Positions 45,307-54,252 of a stretch of 64,000 bases of DNA are shown here, piece after piece. This DNA comes from Betaproteobacteria bacterium (lineage in GTDB: Bacteria; Pseudomonadota; Gammaproteobacteria; Burkholderiales; SG8-39). How positions within the stretch are numbered: position 1 is the stretch's first letter; every line of letters starts with the position of its first letter. The notes below the pieces were generated by a model that saw nothing but the letters and a program-made list of their open reading frames with translations, was not told the origin of the DNA and made no database searches. Position numbers and translations under genes: made by a program. The stretch lies in assembly GCA_016713125.1 (NCBI GenBank), contig JADJPT010000001.1, positions 1-64,000 on the forward strand, given 5' to 3'.

Positions 45307-45385
45307 TGCAATTTCCAGACTTTATGTTTCGAAAGTCCGCTACTGGCGCGGGTTTCCGGGCAGTTCATGTATCGACAAAAATACA
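45307..45385 (-). repeat. Two-copy paired-hairpin element, copy B (after the FAD/Fe-S dehydrogenase)
   Basis: Aligns without gaps to 22246-22324; 27 bases are identical (45348-45374). The minus strand gives TGTAT/ATACA and a nine-pair hairpin GCGGGTTTC/GAAA-TCCGC with one bulged base at the same place as copy A but different stem bases. It starts 15 bases after the dehydrogenase stop. It overlaps the frame of the DNA glycosylase 5-prime end. Confidence 0.65.
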
Positions 45386-45399
45386 TCATCCAGGGAGCG

Positions 45400-48356
45400 T
45401 CAGGGCAGTGCCGTGGCCAGCACACGCGCCACGTGCACGGCCTCGCGCTGTGCGCCGTCGGCGATCTGATGCCGGCAACTGGTGCCGTCGGCGACGAGCA
45501 GCACCTCCGCCGCCGCGGCGCGCACGGCGGGCAGCAGCGCCGCCTCGGCCATCCGCATCGACACCGCGTAGTGCTCGGCCTCGTAGCCGAAGCTGCCGGC
45601 CATGCCGCAGCAGCTCGATTCGATGGTGGTGACCTTCAGTTCAGGCACCAGCCGCAGTACTCTTTCGACCGCGCCCATGGCGTCGAAAGCCTTCTGGTGG
45701 CAATGGCCGTGCAGCAATGCCGATCTGGCCAGCGGCTTCAGTGGAAGCTTCAGGCGACCGGCATCGTGTTCGCGCGCCAGGAATTCCTCGAACAGCATCG
45801 CCTGCTCGGCCAGCGCCCGGGCGTCCGCTCCGGGCAGCAGCGACAGGAACTCGTCGCGCAGCGTGAACAGGCAGGAAGGTTCCAGTCCCAGTACGGGCAT
45901 GCCGCGTTCAACGTAGGGACGCAGCGCATCCAGCGTGCGGCGCGCCTCGTGGCGCGCCTCGTCGACCAGCCCGGCGGCGAGGAAAGTGCGGCCGCAGCAC
46001 AAAGGCCGGCGCCCGACGTGTTCGCCGGGCGCCTCGGCCACGTGCACGCGATAGCCGGCGGCGGACAGCACCTGCAACGCGGCACGCGCGTTCTCCGGCT
46101 CGAACCAGCGGCTGAAGGTGTCGACCAGCAGGACGACTTCTCGCTCTCCCGAGACTTCCCGCGCACGGTTGATGAAGGGGTCCGGACTCCAGCGCGGCAG
46201 GCTGCGCTGCGCCGACAGCCCGGCCAGCAGCTCGCGTCCCGGCAGGCGCGAGAGCAGATTGACCAGCGGCGCCAGTCGCGAAGCCCATGGCGCGTAATGC
46301 GGCAGCCAGGCCACCAGGCGATCGCGCAGCGTTTGTCCGTGGCGTTCCTTGTAGTGGTGCAGGAACTCTATCTTCATCTTCGCCATGTCCACCCCGGTCG
46401 GACACTCGCGCTTGCAGCCCTTGCAGGAGACGCACAGTTCCATGGCCTCCCTGACTTCCTCCGACACCAGGCCTTGCTCGCCCAGCTGTCCCGAGAGCGC
46501 CAGGCGCAGGGTGTTGGCTCGTCCGCGCGTCAGGTGCCGCTCGTCCTGCGTGGCGCGGAACGAGGGACACATGGTGCCGGCGTCGAACTTGCGGCAATGG
46601 CCGTTGTTGTTGCACATCTCCGCAGCCTTGGCATAGCCCTGGCCCCGTGCGGACACATCGGCCTCGTGCTCGGACCAGTCCAGCGCCGCCACCGGCACGC
46701 GCGTCTGGTAACCCGGCTTGAAGCGATACAAGGTGCGATCGTCCATCTTCGGCGGGTTGACGATCTTGCCCGGATTCATCAACCCGCGCGGATCGATCCA
46801 GTCCTTGATCTCGCCCAGCGCCGCGGTCAGCCGCAGGCCGAAGAACGGCGCGATCCATTCGGATCGCACCAGGCCGTCGCCGTGCTCCCCGGAGTAGGCC
46901 CCCTTGTATTCCCTGACCATGGCGCAGGCTTCCTCGGCGATGGCGCGCATTTTCTGCGCACCGCCGCGGCGCATGTCGAGGATGGGTCGCACGTGCAGCG
47001 TACCCACCGAGGCATGCGCGTACCAGGTGCCCTCGGTGCCGTGCTTCCTGAATACCTGCGTGAGGCGATCCGTGTATTCGGCCAGGTGCTCGAGCGGCAC
47101 CGCGCAGTCCTCGATGAAGGAGACAGGCTTGCCGTCGCCCTTCATGCTCATCATGATGTTCAGGCCGGCCTTCCTGACCTCCCAGAAGTCCTTCTGCAGC
47201 TTGGCGTCGAGAACCTCGACCACGCTGCCCGGCAGTCAAGGTCGGCCATCAGTTCCACCAGCTGCTTCACCTTTGCGACCAGCGGCACCTGTTCGTCGCC
47301 CGAGAACTCCACCAGCAGCACCGCGTCGGGCTCGCCCTTGATCACCGCGTCCACCGTCTTCCTGAACGCCGCGATGTCGCGCGCCAGGCCGATCATGGTG
47401 CGGTCCACCAGTTCGACCGCGCTCGGTCCCAGCTTGACGATGTGCTGGGTGAGGTCCATGGCCTGATAGAAGGTCGGGAAGTGCACCACGCCCAGCGTCT
47501 TGTGCACGGGCAGCGGCGTGAGCCTGAGCAGCAGGCGCTCGAAGTAGGCCAGCGTGCCTTCGGAGCCCACCAGCAGGTGGGCGGCGTTGGCGTGCGGCGG
47601 GCCCAGGTGGTCGAGGTTGTAGCCGGCGACGCGGCGCTGCACCTTGGGGAACCGTGCTTCGATCTCGTCCTTCTCGCGCGCGTACAGCGCGGCGAGCTTG
47701 TCGAGCAGCGCGAGATAGCCCGGCGGACCCGAGCGATCATCCATGCGACCGAAGCGCCAGCGTTCGCCCTGCGCGGTCAGCGCGTCGATGGCGAGCACGT
47801 TGTGCACCATGTTGCCGTAGGCGATCGATCGCGATCCGCAGGAATTGTTGCCGGCCATGCCGCCCAGCGTGGCCTGTGCGCTGGTCGAAACGTCGACGGG
47901 AAACCAGAGTTTGTGCTGCTTCAGCCGCGCGTTCAGGTGGTCGAGCACCAGGCCGGGCTGCACGAGCGCAGTGCGCGCCTCGGCATCGATCTCGATGGCC
48001 CGGTTCAGATACTTGGAGTTGTCGATCACCAGCGCGGCGCCCACCGTCTGCCCGCACTGCGAGGAGCCCGCGCCGCGCGGCAGCACGGGCACACCGGATT
48101 CGGCGGCGATCTGCACCGCGATCCGTGCCGCCTCCGCGGTGCGCGGCACCACCACACCCACGGGTTCGATCTGGTAGATCGACGCGTCGGTGCTGTAGCG
48201 TCCACGGCTGGCGGCGTCGAACAGCACCTCGCCCTCGACCTCCTTCCTGAGGCGGGCGGCCAGCGCCGAATCGCCCGGCGCCGCTCGATACAGGCGCACG
48301 GGTGCAAGAACTGCATCGGATTGCACGGCGTCCGCCACTTTTTCCGGAGCGTTCAC
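45400..48356 (-). pseudogene. ydiJ: FAD/Fe-S 2-hydroxyacid dehydrogenase (YdiJ-like), interrupted by one frameshift
   Basis: A fused oxidoreductase of the D-2-hydroxyglutarate/D-lactate dehydrogenase type, about 985 residues when corrected. The N-terminal FAD_binding_4 domain has LPRGAGSSQCGQTVG and GMAGNNSCGSRSIAYG. The C-terminal FAD domain has HASVGTLHVRPILD. The ferredoxin part has CVSCKGCKRECPTG, and the CCG domains have CCGRTF and CCGMAGSFGYEAEH. The frame breaks near 47235 (CTTGACTGCC, one C short) between ELMADLD and the normal continuation PGSVVEVLDAK. The start is GTG 48356, which overlaps the GntR stop by four bases. Confidence 0.88.
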
Positions 48357-49099
48357 GCCGCCTCCCTTGCCGCGCCGTCCTGCAGCGCCGCCAGCACGGC
48401 CGCCGTCTTGTGCGCCAGATGGTCGGAGAGCAGGGCTTTGAGACGCACACCATCTCGCGCCGTTAGTGCGGCGAGAATCTCCTCGTGCTCGCGCACCGCC
48501 GCATCCCAGCGCGCCGGCGAGAGATTGGCCATGTATCGAACGCGGCGCACATTGGCGTTCAGTTGCCTGTAGGTATGCGCCAGCACGGCGTTGCCGCCGG
48601 CCTCGACCAGCGCCAGATGGATGGCCTGGTTGTGCGCGAAGTACGCGGCGAGGTCGCGCCGCGCGTGCGCGGCCATCATCTCGTAGTGCAGGGCGCGTAT
48701 CGCGGCGATGTCCGATTCGCTGGCCTGCGCACAGGCCAGTTCACCGATCAACGCCTCGAGCGCACCCATGACCGCCAGGGTCTGCGCCAGGCGTTCGGCA
48801 TCCACCGGGGCGACGATGGCGCCACGGTTGGGGAGCAGTTCGACCAGGCCTTCGGTGGCCAGCAGCTTGACCGCTTCGCGCAGCGGGGTGCGCGAGATGC
48901 CGAGCCGCTCCGAGAGTACGCGCTCGTTCAGCCGGATGCCTGGGGCCAGTTCGCCCTGCACGATGGCGCTGCGCAAGCGGTCCACGGCCTCTTCGTGCAG
49001 CGGACGACGGGCAATGGGACCGACGACGGGCGCGGCGGCACCCGTCGAACTTGCTGCACCGCCGGCCGCAGCATTTCCGGTCTCGACACGTTCGAGCAT
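48353..49099 (-). CDS. GntR-family (FCD-type) transcriptional regulator
   Basis: A 248-residue repressor. The winged helix is at about 32-95 (HEEAVDRLRSAIVQGELAPG, then LSERLGISRTPLREAVKLLA), and the FCD ligand domain at about 105-235 carries His and Asp metal-ligand candidates. ATG 49099 begins just before the palindrome 49115-49135, so autorepression and control of the divergent aminotransferase gene are likely. It overlaps the dehydrogenase start by four bases. The ligand is probably a small carboxylic acid (family knowledge). Confidence 0.93.
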   Translation of the reverse strand: MLERVETGNAAAGGAASSTGAAAPVVGPIARRPLHEEAVDRLRSAIVQGELAPGIRLNERVLSERLGISRTPLREAVKLLATEGLVELLPNRGAIVAPVDAERLAQTLAVMGALEALIGELACAQASESDIAAIRALHYEMMAAHARRDLAAYFAHNQAIHLALVEAGGNAVLAHTYRQLNANVRRVRYMANLSPARWDAAVREHEEILAALTARDGVRLKALLSDHLAHKTAAVLAALQDGAAREAA

Positions 49100-49114
49100 C
49101 TTGCGTTCTCCTGA

Positions 49115-49135
49115 TTTTGTATGCAGAATACAAAA
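49115..49135. promoter_or_regulatory. Palindromic GntR operator O1
   Basis: Perfect eight-base arms TTTTGTAT and ATACAAAA around GCAGA, lying 16 bases before the regulator start. The TTGTAT...ATACAA form is typical of FCD-type GntR sites. A matching half-palindrome lies at 49186-49198. Confidence 0.78.
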
Positions 49136-49185
49136 AAATGGCGCCAAACGCAATGCTGCACCTCTATGTTGCAAGCGGTTGGCAG

Positions 49186-49198
49186 TTTTGCATACAAA
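49186..49198. promoter_or_regulatory. Second GntR half-palindrome O2, next to the aminotransferase ribosome-binding site
   Basis: TTTTGCATACAAA, an imperfect match to O1. It adjoins AAAGGAG, six bases before ATG 49208, so a bound regulator could block both transcription and ribosome access. Confidence 0.5.
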
Positions 49199-49207
49199 GG
49201 AGATCTC

Positions 49208-50410
49208 ATGAGTTACCACGCCGGCCGTCACTTCCTGCAGATTCCCGGACCGACCAATGTGCCGGACCGCGTGCTGCGCGCCATCGATTTCCCGACCATG
49301 GACCATCGCGGACCGGATTTTGCTGCGCTGGGCAAAGCCTGCCTGTCCGGCATGAAGAAGGTGTTCCAGACCGAGGCCCACGTGGTCATCTACCCGGCAT
49401 CAGGCACCGGTGCCTGGGAGGCCGCGCTGGTGAATACGCTTTCGCCGGGCGACAAGGTGCTGATGTACGAAACCGGGCAGTTCGCCACGCTGTGGCAGAA
49501 GCTGGCCGCGCGCCTGGGTCTGGACGCCGAATTCATGGGCGGGGACTGGCGTCACGGCGCCGACCCGGCCGCCATTCAGTCGCGCCTGGAACAGGACAAA
49601 GGCCAGGCCATCAAGGCCGTGTGCGTGGTGCACAACGAAACCTCCACCGGCGTGACCTCGCGCATCGCCGAAGTCCGCAAGGCCATCGACGCGGCGAAGC
49701 ACCCGGCGCTGCTGCTGGTCGACACCATCTCCTCGCTGGCCTCGATCGACTACCGGCACGACGAGTGGGGCGTGGACGTGACCGTCGCCGGCTCGCAGAA
49801 GGGACTCATGCTGCCGCCCGGCCTGTCGTTCAACGCCATCAGCGAAAAGGCGCTGGCGGCCTCCGGTTCGGCGAAGCTGCCGCGTTCCTACTGGGCCTGG
49901 GACGAGATGCTGGCCAGCGGCAAGACCGGCTATTTCCCCTATACGCCGGCCACCAACCTGCTCTACGGCCTGCGCGAAGCCCTGGACATGCTGTTCGAGG
50001 AGGGCCTGCAGAACGTATTCGCGCGCCATGACCGGCACGCCGAAGCCACACGCCGGGCGGTGCGCGCCTGGGGACTGGAGGTGCTGGCACTGAACCCGGC
50101 CGAGTACTCGAGCGCACTGACCACGGTGATGACCCCGGCCGGGGTCAACGCCGACGCGGTGAGGAAGACGATCCTCGAGCATTTCGACATGTCGCTGGGC
50201 ACCGGCCTGGGCAAACTGGCCGGCAAGGTGTTCCGCATCGGCCACCTGGGCGATTTCAACGACCTGACCCTGATGGGCACGCTGGCGGGCGTGGAGATGG
50301 GCCTGCAGCTTGCCGGGGTGAAGATCAAACCGGCGGGCGTGCAGGCCGCCATGGATTGCCTGGCCGAGGCGCATCGCAAGGCACCGGGCGCCGTGCGCGC
50401 CGCAGCCTGA
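49208..50410 (+). CDS. Class V aminotransferase (serine/alanine-glyoxylate aminotransferase type)
   Basis: A 400-residue PLP enzyme. The N-terminus HFLQIPGPTNVPDRVLRA is typical of serine-glyoxylate aminotransferase; the PLP lysine is Lys198 in VAGSQKGLMLPPG, and YPASGTGAWEAAL binds the cofactor phosphate. It converts glyoxylate to glycine using serine or alanine. It is divergent from the GntR regulator and first of a plus-strand series with an enoyl-CoA hydratase seven bases downstream and a Bug receptor. The physiological substrate is not fixed by sequence. Confidence 0.92.
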   Translation: MSYHAGRHFLQIPGPTNVPDRVLRAIDFPTMDHRGPDFAALGKACLSGMKKVFQTEAHVVIYPASGTGAWEAALVNTLSPGDKVLMYETGQFATLWQKLAARLGLDAEFMGGDWRHGADPAAIQSRLEQDKGQAIKAVCVVHNETSTGVTSRIAEVRKAIDAAKHPALLLVDTISSLASIDYRHDEWGVDVTVAGSQKGLMLPPGLSFNAISEKALAASGSAKLPRSYWAWDEMLASGKTGYFPYTPATNLLYGLREALDMLFEEGLQNVFARHDRHAEATRRAVRAWGLEVLALNPAEYSSALTTVMTPAGVNADAVRKTILEHFDMSLGTGLGKLAGKVFRIGHLGDFNDLTLMGTLAGVEMGLQLAGVKIKPAGVQAAMDCLAEAHRKAPGAVRAAA

Positions 50411-50417
50411 GGTGTCC

Positions 50418-51197
50418 ATGGAAGACGCCATCCTCGTCCGGCGCGAGGACACCATCGTCACGGTGGTGCTGAACCGGCCGCACAAGCTGAATGCGCTGAC
50501 CAAGCCGATGTGGCAGCGCCTCGGCGAGGTGTTCGAGGAACTGTCGGCGGACGATGCGGTGCGCTGCATCGTGCTGCGCGGGGCGGGCACGAAGTCCTTC
50601 GCGCCGGGCAACGATATCTCCGAGTTCGAGAACGAGCGCTCCAATGTCGAGCAGGCGCGCGCCTATGGCCGCATCATGCATCGCACGATCGATGCGATCG
50701 CCAACTGCCGGCACCCTGTGGTGGCGATGATCCACGGCATCTGCGTGGGCGGCGGACTGGAGATCGCCGGCCTGGCCGACATCCGCATCTGCGGCGAATC
50801 ATCGCGCTTCGGCGTGCCGATCAAGAACCTGGGCCTGGTGATGGCCTATGGCGAGATTCGCGCCCTGATCGGCCTGGCCGGGCATGCCGCCGCAATGGAG
50901 ATCCTGCTCGAGGGCCGGGTGTTCGACGCACGGGAAGCGAGGGACAAGGGGTTGGTCACGCGTGTGGTGCCGGACGATCAGGTCGAAGCCGAGTCGCTGG
51001 CCGCTGCGCAGCGCATCGCTGAGGGCGCCCCGCTGGTGGCGCGCTGGCACAAGAAGTTCGCACGTCGCATCGCCGACCCGCGGCCGCTCACCGAGGAAGA
51101 GTACGACGAGGGCTTCGCCTGCTTCGGCAGCGAGGATTTCCGCATCGGCTACCGAGCTTTCCTGGCCAAGGCCAGACCGCAGTTCGAGGGCCGCTAG
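50418..51197 (+). CDS. Enoyl-CoA hydratase/isomerase family protein
   Basis: A 259-residue crotonase-fold enzyme. The oxyanion-hole blocks are SFAPGNDISEF and CVGGGLEIAGLADIRIC. Early TIVTVVLNRPHKLNAL and late ITRV-like segments fit the family. ATG 50418 is preferred (GAGG five bases upstream) over GTG 50412. It lies seven bases after the aminotransferase stop, so probably in the same transcript. The acyl-CoA substrate is unknown. Confidence 0.92.
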   Translation: MEDAILVRREDTIVTVVLNRPHKLNALTKPMWQRLGEVFEELSADDAVRCIVLRGAGTKSFAPGNDISEFENERSNVEQARAYGRIMHRTIDAIANCRHPVVAMIHGICVGGGLEIAGLADIRICGESSRFGVPIKNLGLVMAYGEIRALIGLAGHAAAMEILLEGRVFDAREARDKGLVTRVVPDDQVEAESLAAAQRIAEGAPLVARWHKKFARRIADPRPLTEEEYDEGFACFGSEDFRIGYRAFLAKARPQFEGR

Positions 51198-51301
51198 CGC
51201 GAGGTGCGACCGGCCACTCTGATACACTTTCCATCGATACAACTCAATAAACCATGCGGCCTCTTCAGAGCCGCTGTTCAACGACCGAGGAGACATCAAA
51301 A

Positions 51302-52281
51302 ATGAAGATTTCGTTCGCTCACGCCGCGCGCGTTGCAGCCGGCAGCGCCCTGGCCCTGGCCAGCACCCTGGCCACCGCACAGACCTGGCCCACCAAGCCG
51401 GTTACCTTCCTGAATCCGTTCCCGGCGGGCGGCGGCACGGACACCTTCGCGCGACCGATCGCGGCCAAACTCTCGCAGCAGATCGGCCAGCAGTTCATCA
51501 TCGAGAACCAGGGCGGCGCCGGCGGCACGGTAGGCGCGGCCAACGTCGCCAAGCGCGCACCCGACGGCTATACCTGTTCTTCGGTGCCGTGCATCACACG
51601 ATTGCCGAAAGCCTCTACACCCGGCTGCCGTACAGCCTGGAGAAGGACTTCGAACCGGTGACCGTGGCGGCCTTCGTCCCCAATGTGGTGTCCATACACC
51701 CCAAACACAATTTCAAGACTTTGAAGGACCTGATCGACTACGCCAAGAAAAACCCGGGCAAACTGAATTACGGTTCAGCGGGCAGCGGCACCACGCATCA
51801 CATGGCGGCCGAACTGTTCAAGACCATGACCGGTACCTTCATCACCCACATTCCGTACCGCGGCGCCGGCCCCATGATGCTGGACCTGCTCGCCGGCCAG
51901 GTGGACCTGGCCTTCGACGGCCTGGGAACCTCCTCGGCGCAGATCAAGGGCGGCAAGCTGCGCGGCCTGGCCGTGACCAGCGCGCAACGCAACCCCGCGC
52001 TGCCGGAAATCCCGACGGTGGCCGAGGCCGGCGTACCGGGCTACGAAGTGCGCACCTGGTACGGCATCTGGGTCATCAAAGGCACACCGGCCGACATCAA
52101 GAACAAGCTCTATCAGGAAACCGTCAAGGCCATGGACCATCCGGACCTCAAGAAGATCTGGGCCGAACAAGGCGCGACGGCCGGCGGCATGCCGCCGGCG
52201 GAGATGGAAAAACTGGTGCGTACCGAAATCGTGAAGTGGGCCAAGGTGGTCAAGGACGCGGGCGCGAAAGTCGATAACTGA
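51302..52281 (+). pseudogene. Bug/TctC-family periplasmic solute receptor, interrupted by one frameshift
   Basis: A 326-residue receptor when corrected, with signal peptide MKISFAHAARVAAGSALALA and mature start QTWPTKPVTFLNPFPAGGGTD. The tail half reads KDFEPVTVAAFVPNVVSIHP and IPYRGAGPMMLDLLAGQVD normally. At 51573-51574 the run CC should be CCC for the frame to join RAPDGYT to LFFGAVHHTIAE. Bug proteins bind carboxylic or amino acids and are abundant in Burkholderiales. No TctA/TctB permease genes lie beside it. A strong terminator follows. Confidence 0.9.
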
Positions 52282-52322
52282 AACACTGATCCGTACAGTC
52301 TTCGCCGGTCCGGTTTCACAAG

Positions 52323-52350
52323 AGAGCCGCGGAATTCCGCGGCTCTTTTT
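52323..52350 (+). terminator. Rho-independent terminator after the Bug receptor gene
   Basis: A perfect 12-base palindrome, AGAGCCGCGGAA and its complement, followed by TTTTT and GTTTC. It ends the GntR-controlled plus-strand transcript 42 bases after the receptor stop. Confidence 0.88.
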
Positions 52351-52383
52351 GTTTCTGCTGCGGTTTGCGGCGACAATGCAGCC

Positions 52384-53154
52384 ATGAGCGATCTTCAGGT
52401 CTCGGTATGCGACGCGGTGCTGCAGGTGCGCATCGCCCGTCCGGAGCGGCACAACGCCTTGTCACGCTCCACGCTGGCGGAAATTCGTGCCGCATTTGCC
52501 GCACATGCCGCCGACCCGGGCCTGAAGGCCGCCGTGCTGACCGGTACCGGCGACGCGAGCTTCGCGGCCGGTGGCGACCTGCGCGACCTGGCCGTCGTGC
52601 GCGAGCGCGGCGAAGCCGAGGTCATGGTGCGCGACGCGCGTGCCGCGCTCACCGCTGTGCGCGAATTCCCTCTGCCGGTGATCGCGGCGCTGAATGGCCG
52701 CGCCATCGGTGGCGGCGCGGAACTGGCGACGAGCTGCGATTTTCGCATTGCCACTGCGCAGGCGAGCCTGGGCTACGTGCACGGCAAGCTCGGCATCTCC
52801 TCGCAATGGGGCGGCGGCACGGCACTCGTCGATCTGCTGGGTCCGCACAAGGCCTTGTACGCAATGGCCAGCGGCACGGTGTTCGGCGCGCGCGCCGCCC
52901 TCGAACTGGGTTTGGTCGATGTGGTCTGCGAGCCCGGCGAGACTCTCGAGGACGCGGTGCAGGCATTCCTCGCCCCCATGCTCGCCATGGCGCCGCAAGT
53001 CCTGCGGGCCGCGAAGTCGCAGGTGCTGGCCGCGCAACGCGGCGTGCCGGCGGTCGAGCGCGTGGCCATGGAACTTGATAACGCGGTGGACACCTGGCTG
53101 CATCCGGATCATTGGACGGCGGCCGACCGCGTACTGAAGCCGCGCCCCTCTTGA
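52384..53154 (+). CDS. Enoyl-CoA hydratase/isomerase family protein (second paralogue)
   Basis: A 256-residue crotonase-fold protein with DASFAAGGDLRDLAV and GRAIGGGAELATSCDFRI. It differs strongly from the first copy (50418-51197), so it is not a recent duplicate. It starts 34 bases after the terminator, so it has its own promoter. Its stop overlaps the azlC start by four bases (TTGA), suggesting co-translation with the exporter. Substrate unknown. Confidence 0.91.
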   Translation: MSDLQVSVCDAVLQVRIARPERHNALSRSTLAEIRAAFAAHAADPGLKAAVLTGTGDASFAAGGDLRDLAVVRERGEAEVMVRDARAALTAVREFPLPVIAALNGRAIGGGAELATSCDFRIATAQASLGYVHGKLGISSQWGGGTALVDLLGPHKALYAMASGTVFGARAALELGLVDVVCEPGETLEDAVQAFLAPMLAMAPQVLRAAKSQVLAAQRGVPAVERVAMELDNAVDTWLHPDHWTAADRVLKPRPS

Positions 53155-53894
53155 ACGCCGCAGCAGAGGGTTCGGGGCGGCGCGCCGCCCTGCGGGACGG
53201 CGTACTCGCCGCCGCCGGCGTACCGGCGCTGGTGCTGATCACAGGCTATCTCGGCTTTGGCGCTCTCGCCGCCGGCAATGGCCTGTCACTGCCCGGCACG
53301 GTCCTGTCGACCCTGCTGCTGTGGGCCCTGCCCGGTCAGTTGATCCTGGTCGAGATGCACACGCTGGGCGCTCCATTTGCCCTGGTCCTGCTGACGGTGA
53401 TGTTCTCGGCGGTCCGCTTCCTGCCGATGACCGTCGTGCTCATGCCGCTGCTGCGCGAAGCGCGCGAGCGTCCGCTTCACTACTACGCCGCGGCGCAGTT
53501 TCTGTCGATGAGCGGCTGGGCCTGGACCATGACCCGATTTCCGGACATGGCGCCCGAACGCCGCCTGCCCTATTTCCTGGGTTTCGCCGGCACCCTGATG
53601 CTGGCCGCGACGCTCGCGACGGCCGCCGGCTTCGTTGGTGGCGATCTGCTTCCCAAGCTGGCCAAGCTGGCAATGGTGTTCATGAGCCCGATGTACTTCC
53701 TGCTTCTGATGACCGGCGAAGCCCGCCAGCTCATGGCGCGCCTGTCACTGCTCTGTGGCGCCGTCGCCGGGCCCCTGCTGCATCTCGTCGCGCCCCACGC
53801 AAGCGTGCTGGCCGGCGGACTGATCGGCGGCACGGTTGCATACGGCGTACACCGTGCCTGGCGAAACAGGAGTGCCCGCCTGGGCGCGCGATGA
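53151..53894 (+). CDS. azlC: AzlC-family branched-chain amino acid exporter, large subunit
   Basis: A 247-residue membrane protein with about six or seven helices. GYLGFGALAAGNGLSLPGTV and TVMFSAVRFLPMTVVLMPLL are the AzlC marks. The start is TTG 53151, overlapping the hydratase stop; ATG 53112 would overlap by 43 bases. With AzlD it exports leucine, isoleucine, valine or analogues. The azlD gene overlaps by four bases. Confidence 0.9.
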   Translation: MNAAAEGSGRRAALRDGVLAAAGVPALVLITGYLGFGALAAGNGLSLPGTVLSTLLLWALPGQLILVEMHTLGAPFALVLLTVMFSAVRFLPMTVVLMPLLREARERPLHYYAAAQFLSMSGWAWTMTRFPDMAPERRLPYFLGFAGTLMLAATLATAAGFVGGDLLPKLAKLAMVFMSPMYFLLLMTGEARQLMARLSLLCGAVAGPLLHLVAPHASVLAGGLIGGTVAYGVHRAWRNRSARLGAR

Positions 53895-54229
53895 GCGAAC
53901 TGGTAAACGAATACTTGCTGCTCACCCTGGCATGCGGGGCGGGCACTTACCTCTGGCGCGGGCTGGGTGTCGCTGTGTCCTCCAGAATCCGGCCGGAAAG
54001 CGAACTGTTCGCCTGGGTCGGCTGCGTGGCCTTCGCCATGATTGCCGGCCTGATCAGCCGCATCCTGTTCCTGCCCTCAGGCGCGCTGGAGGTCACGTCC
54101 CTTTGGCAGCGGCTGCTGGGTGCCGCGGCGGCCTTGGCGGTGTACTACCTGATCTCGCGCCGGAACCTGTTCGCCGGCGTGCTCGCCGGCGGGGCGGCGA
54201 TGTACGCGCTGCTCCTGCTGCAGCACTGA
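53891..54229 (+). CDS. azlD: AzlD-family branched-chain amino acid exporter, small subunit
   Basis: A 112-residue membrane protein with four helices, matching AzlD: ACGAGTYLWRGLGVAVSSRI, LFAWVGCVAFAMIAGLISR, and a final LFAGVLAGGAAMYALL. It overlaps azlC by four bases. It converges with the CoA-transferase gene, leaving 23 bases between stops. Confidence 0.92.
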   Translation: MSELVNEYLLLTLACGAGTYLWRGLGVAVSSRIRPESELFAWVGCVAFAMIAGLISRILFLPSGALEVTSLWQRLLGAAAALAVYYLISRRNLFAGVLAGGAAMYALLLLQH

Positions 54230-54252
54230 GTCCGCCCCCCCGGCACCGAATT

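Noticed and set aside
44704..47466. 920-codon plus-strand frame opposite the FAD/Fe-S dehydrogenase
   Set aside because: Antisense artefact; the dehydrogenase motifs are on the other strand.
51215..51250. GATACA repeats before the Bug receptor as a third copy of the paired-hairpin element
   Set aside because: Only the six-base word is shared; the 27-base core and the hairpins are absent.
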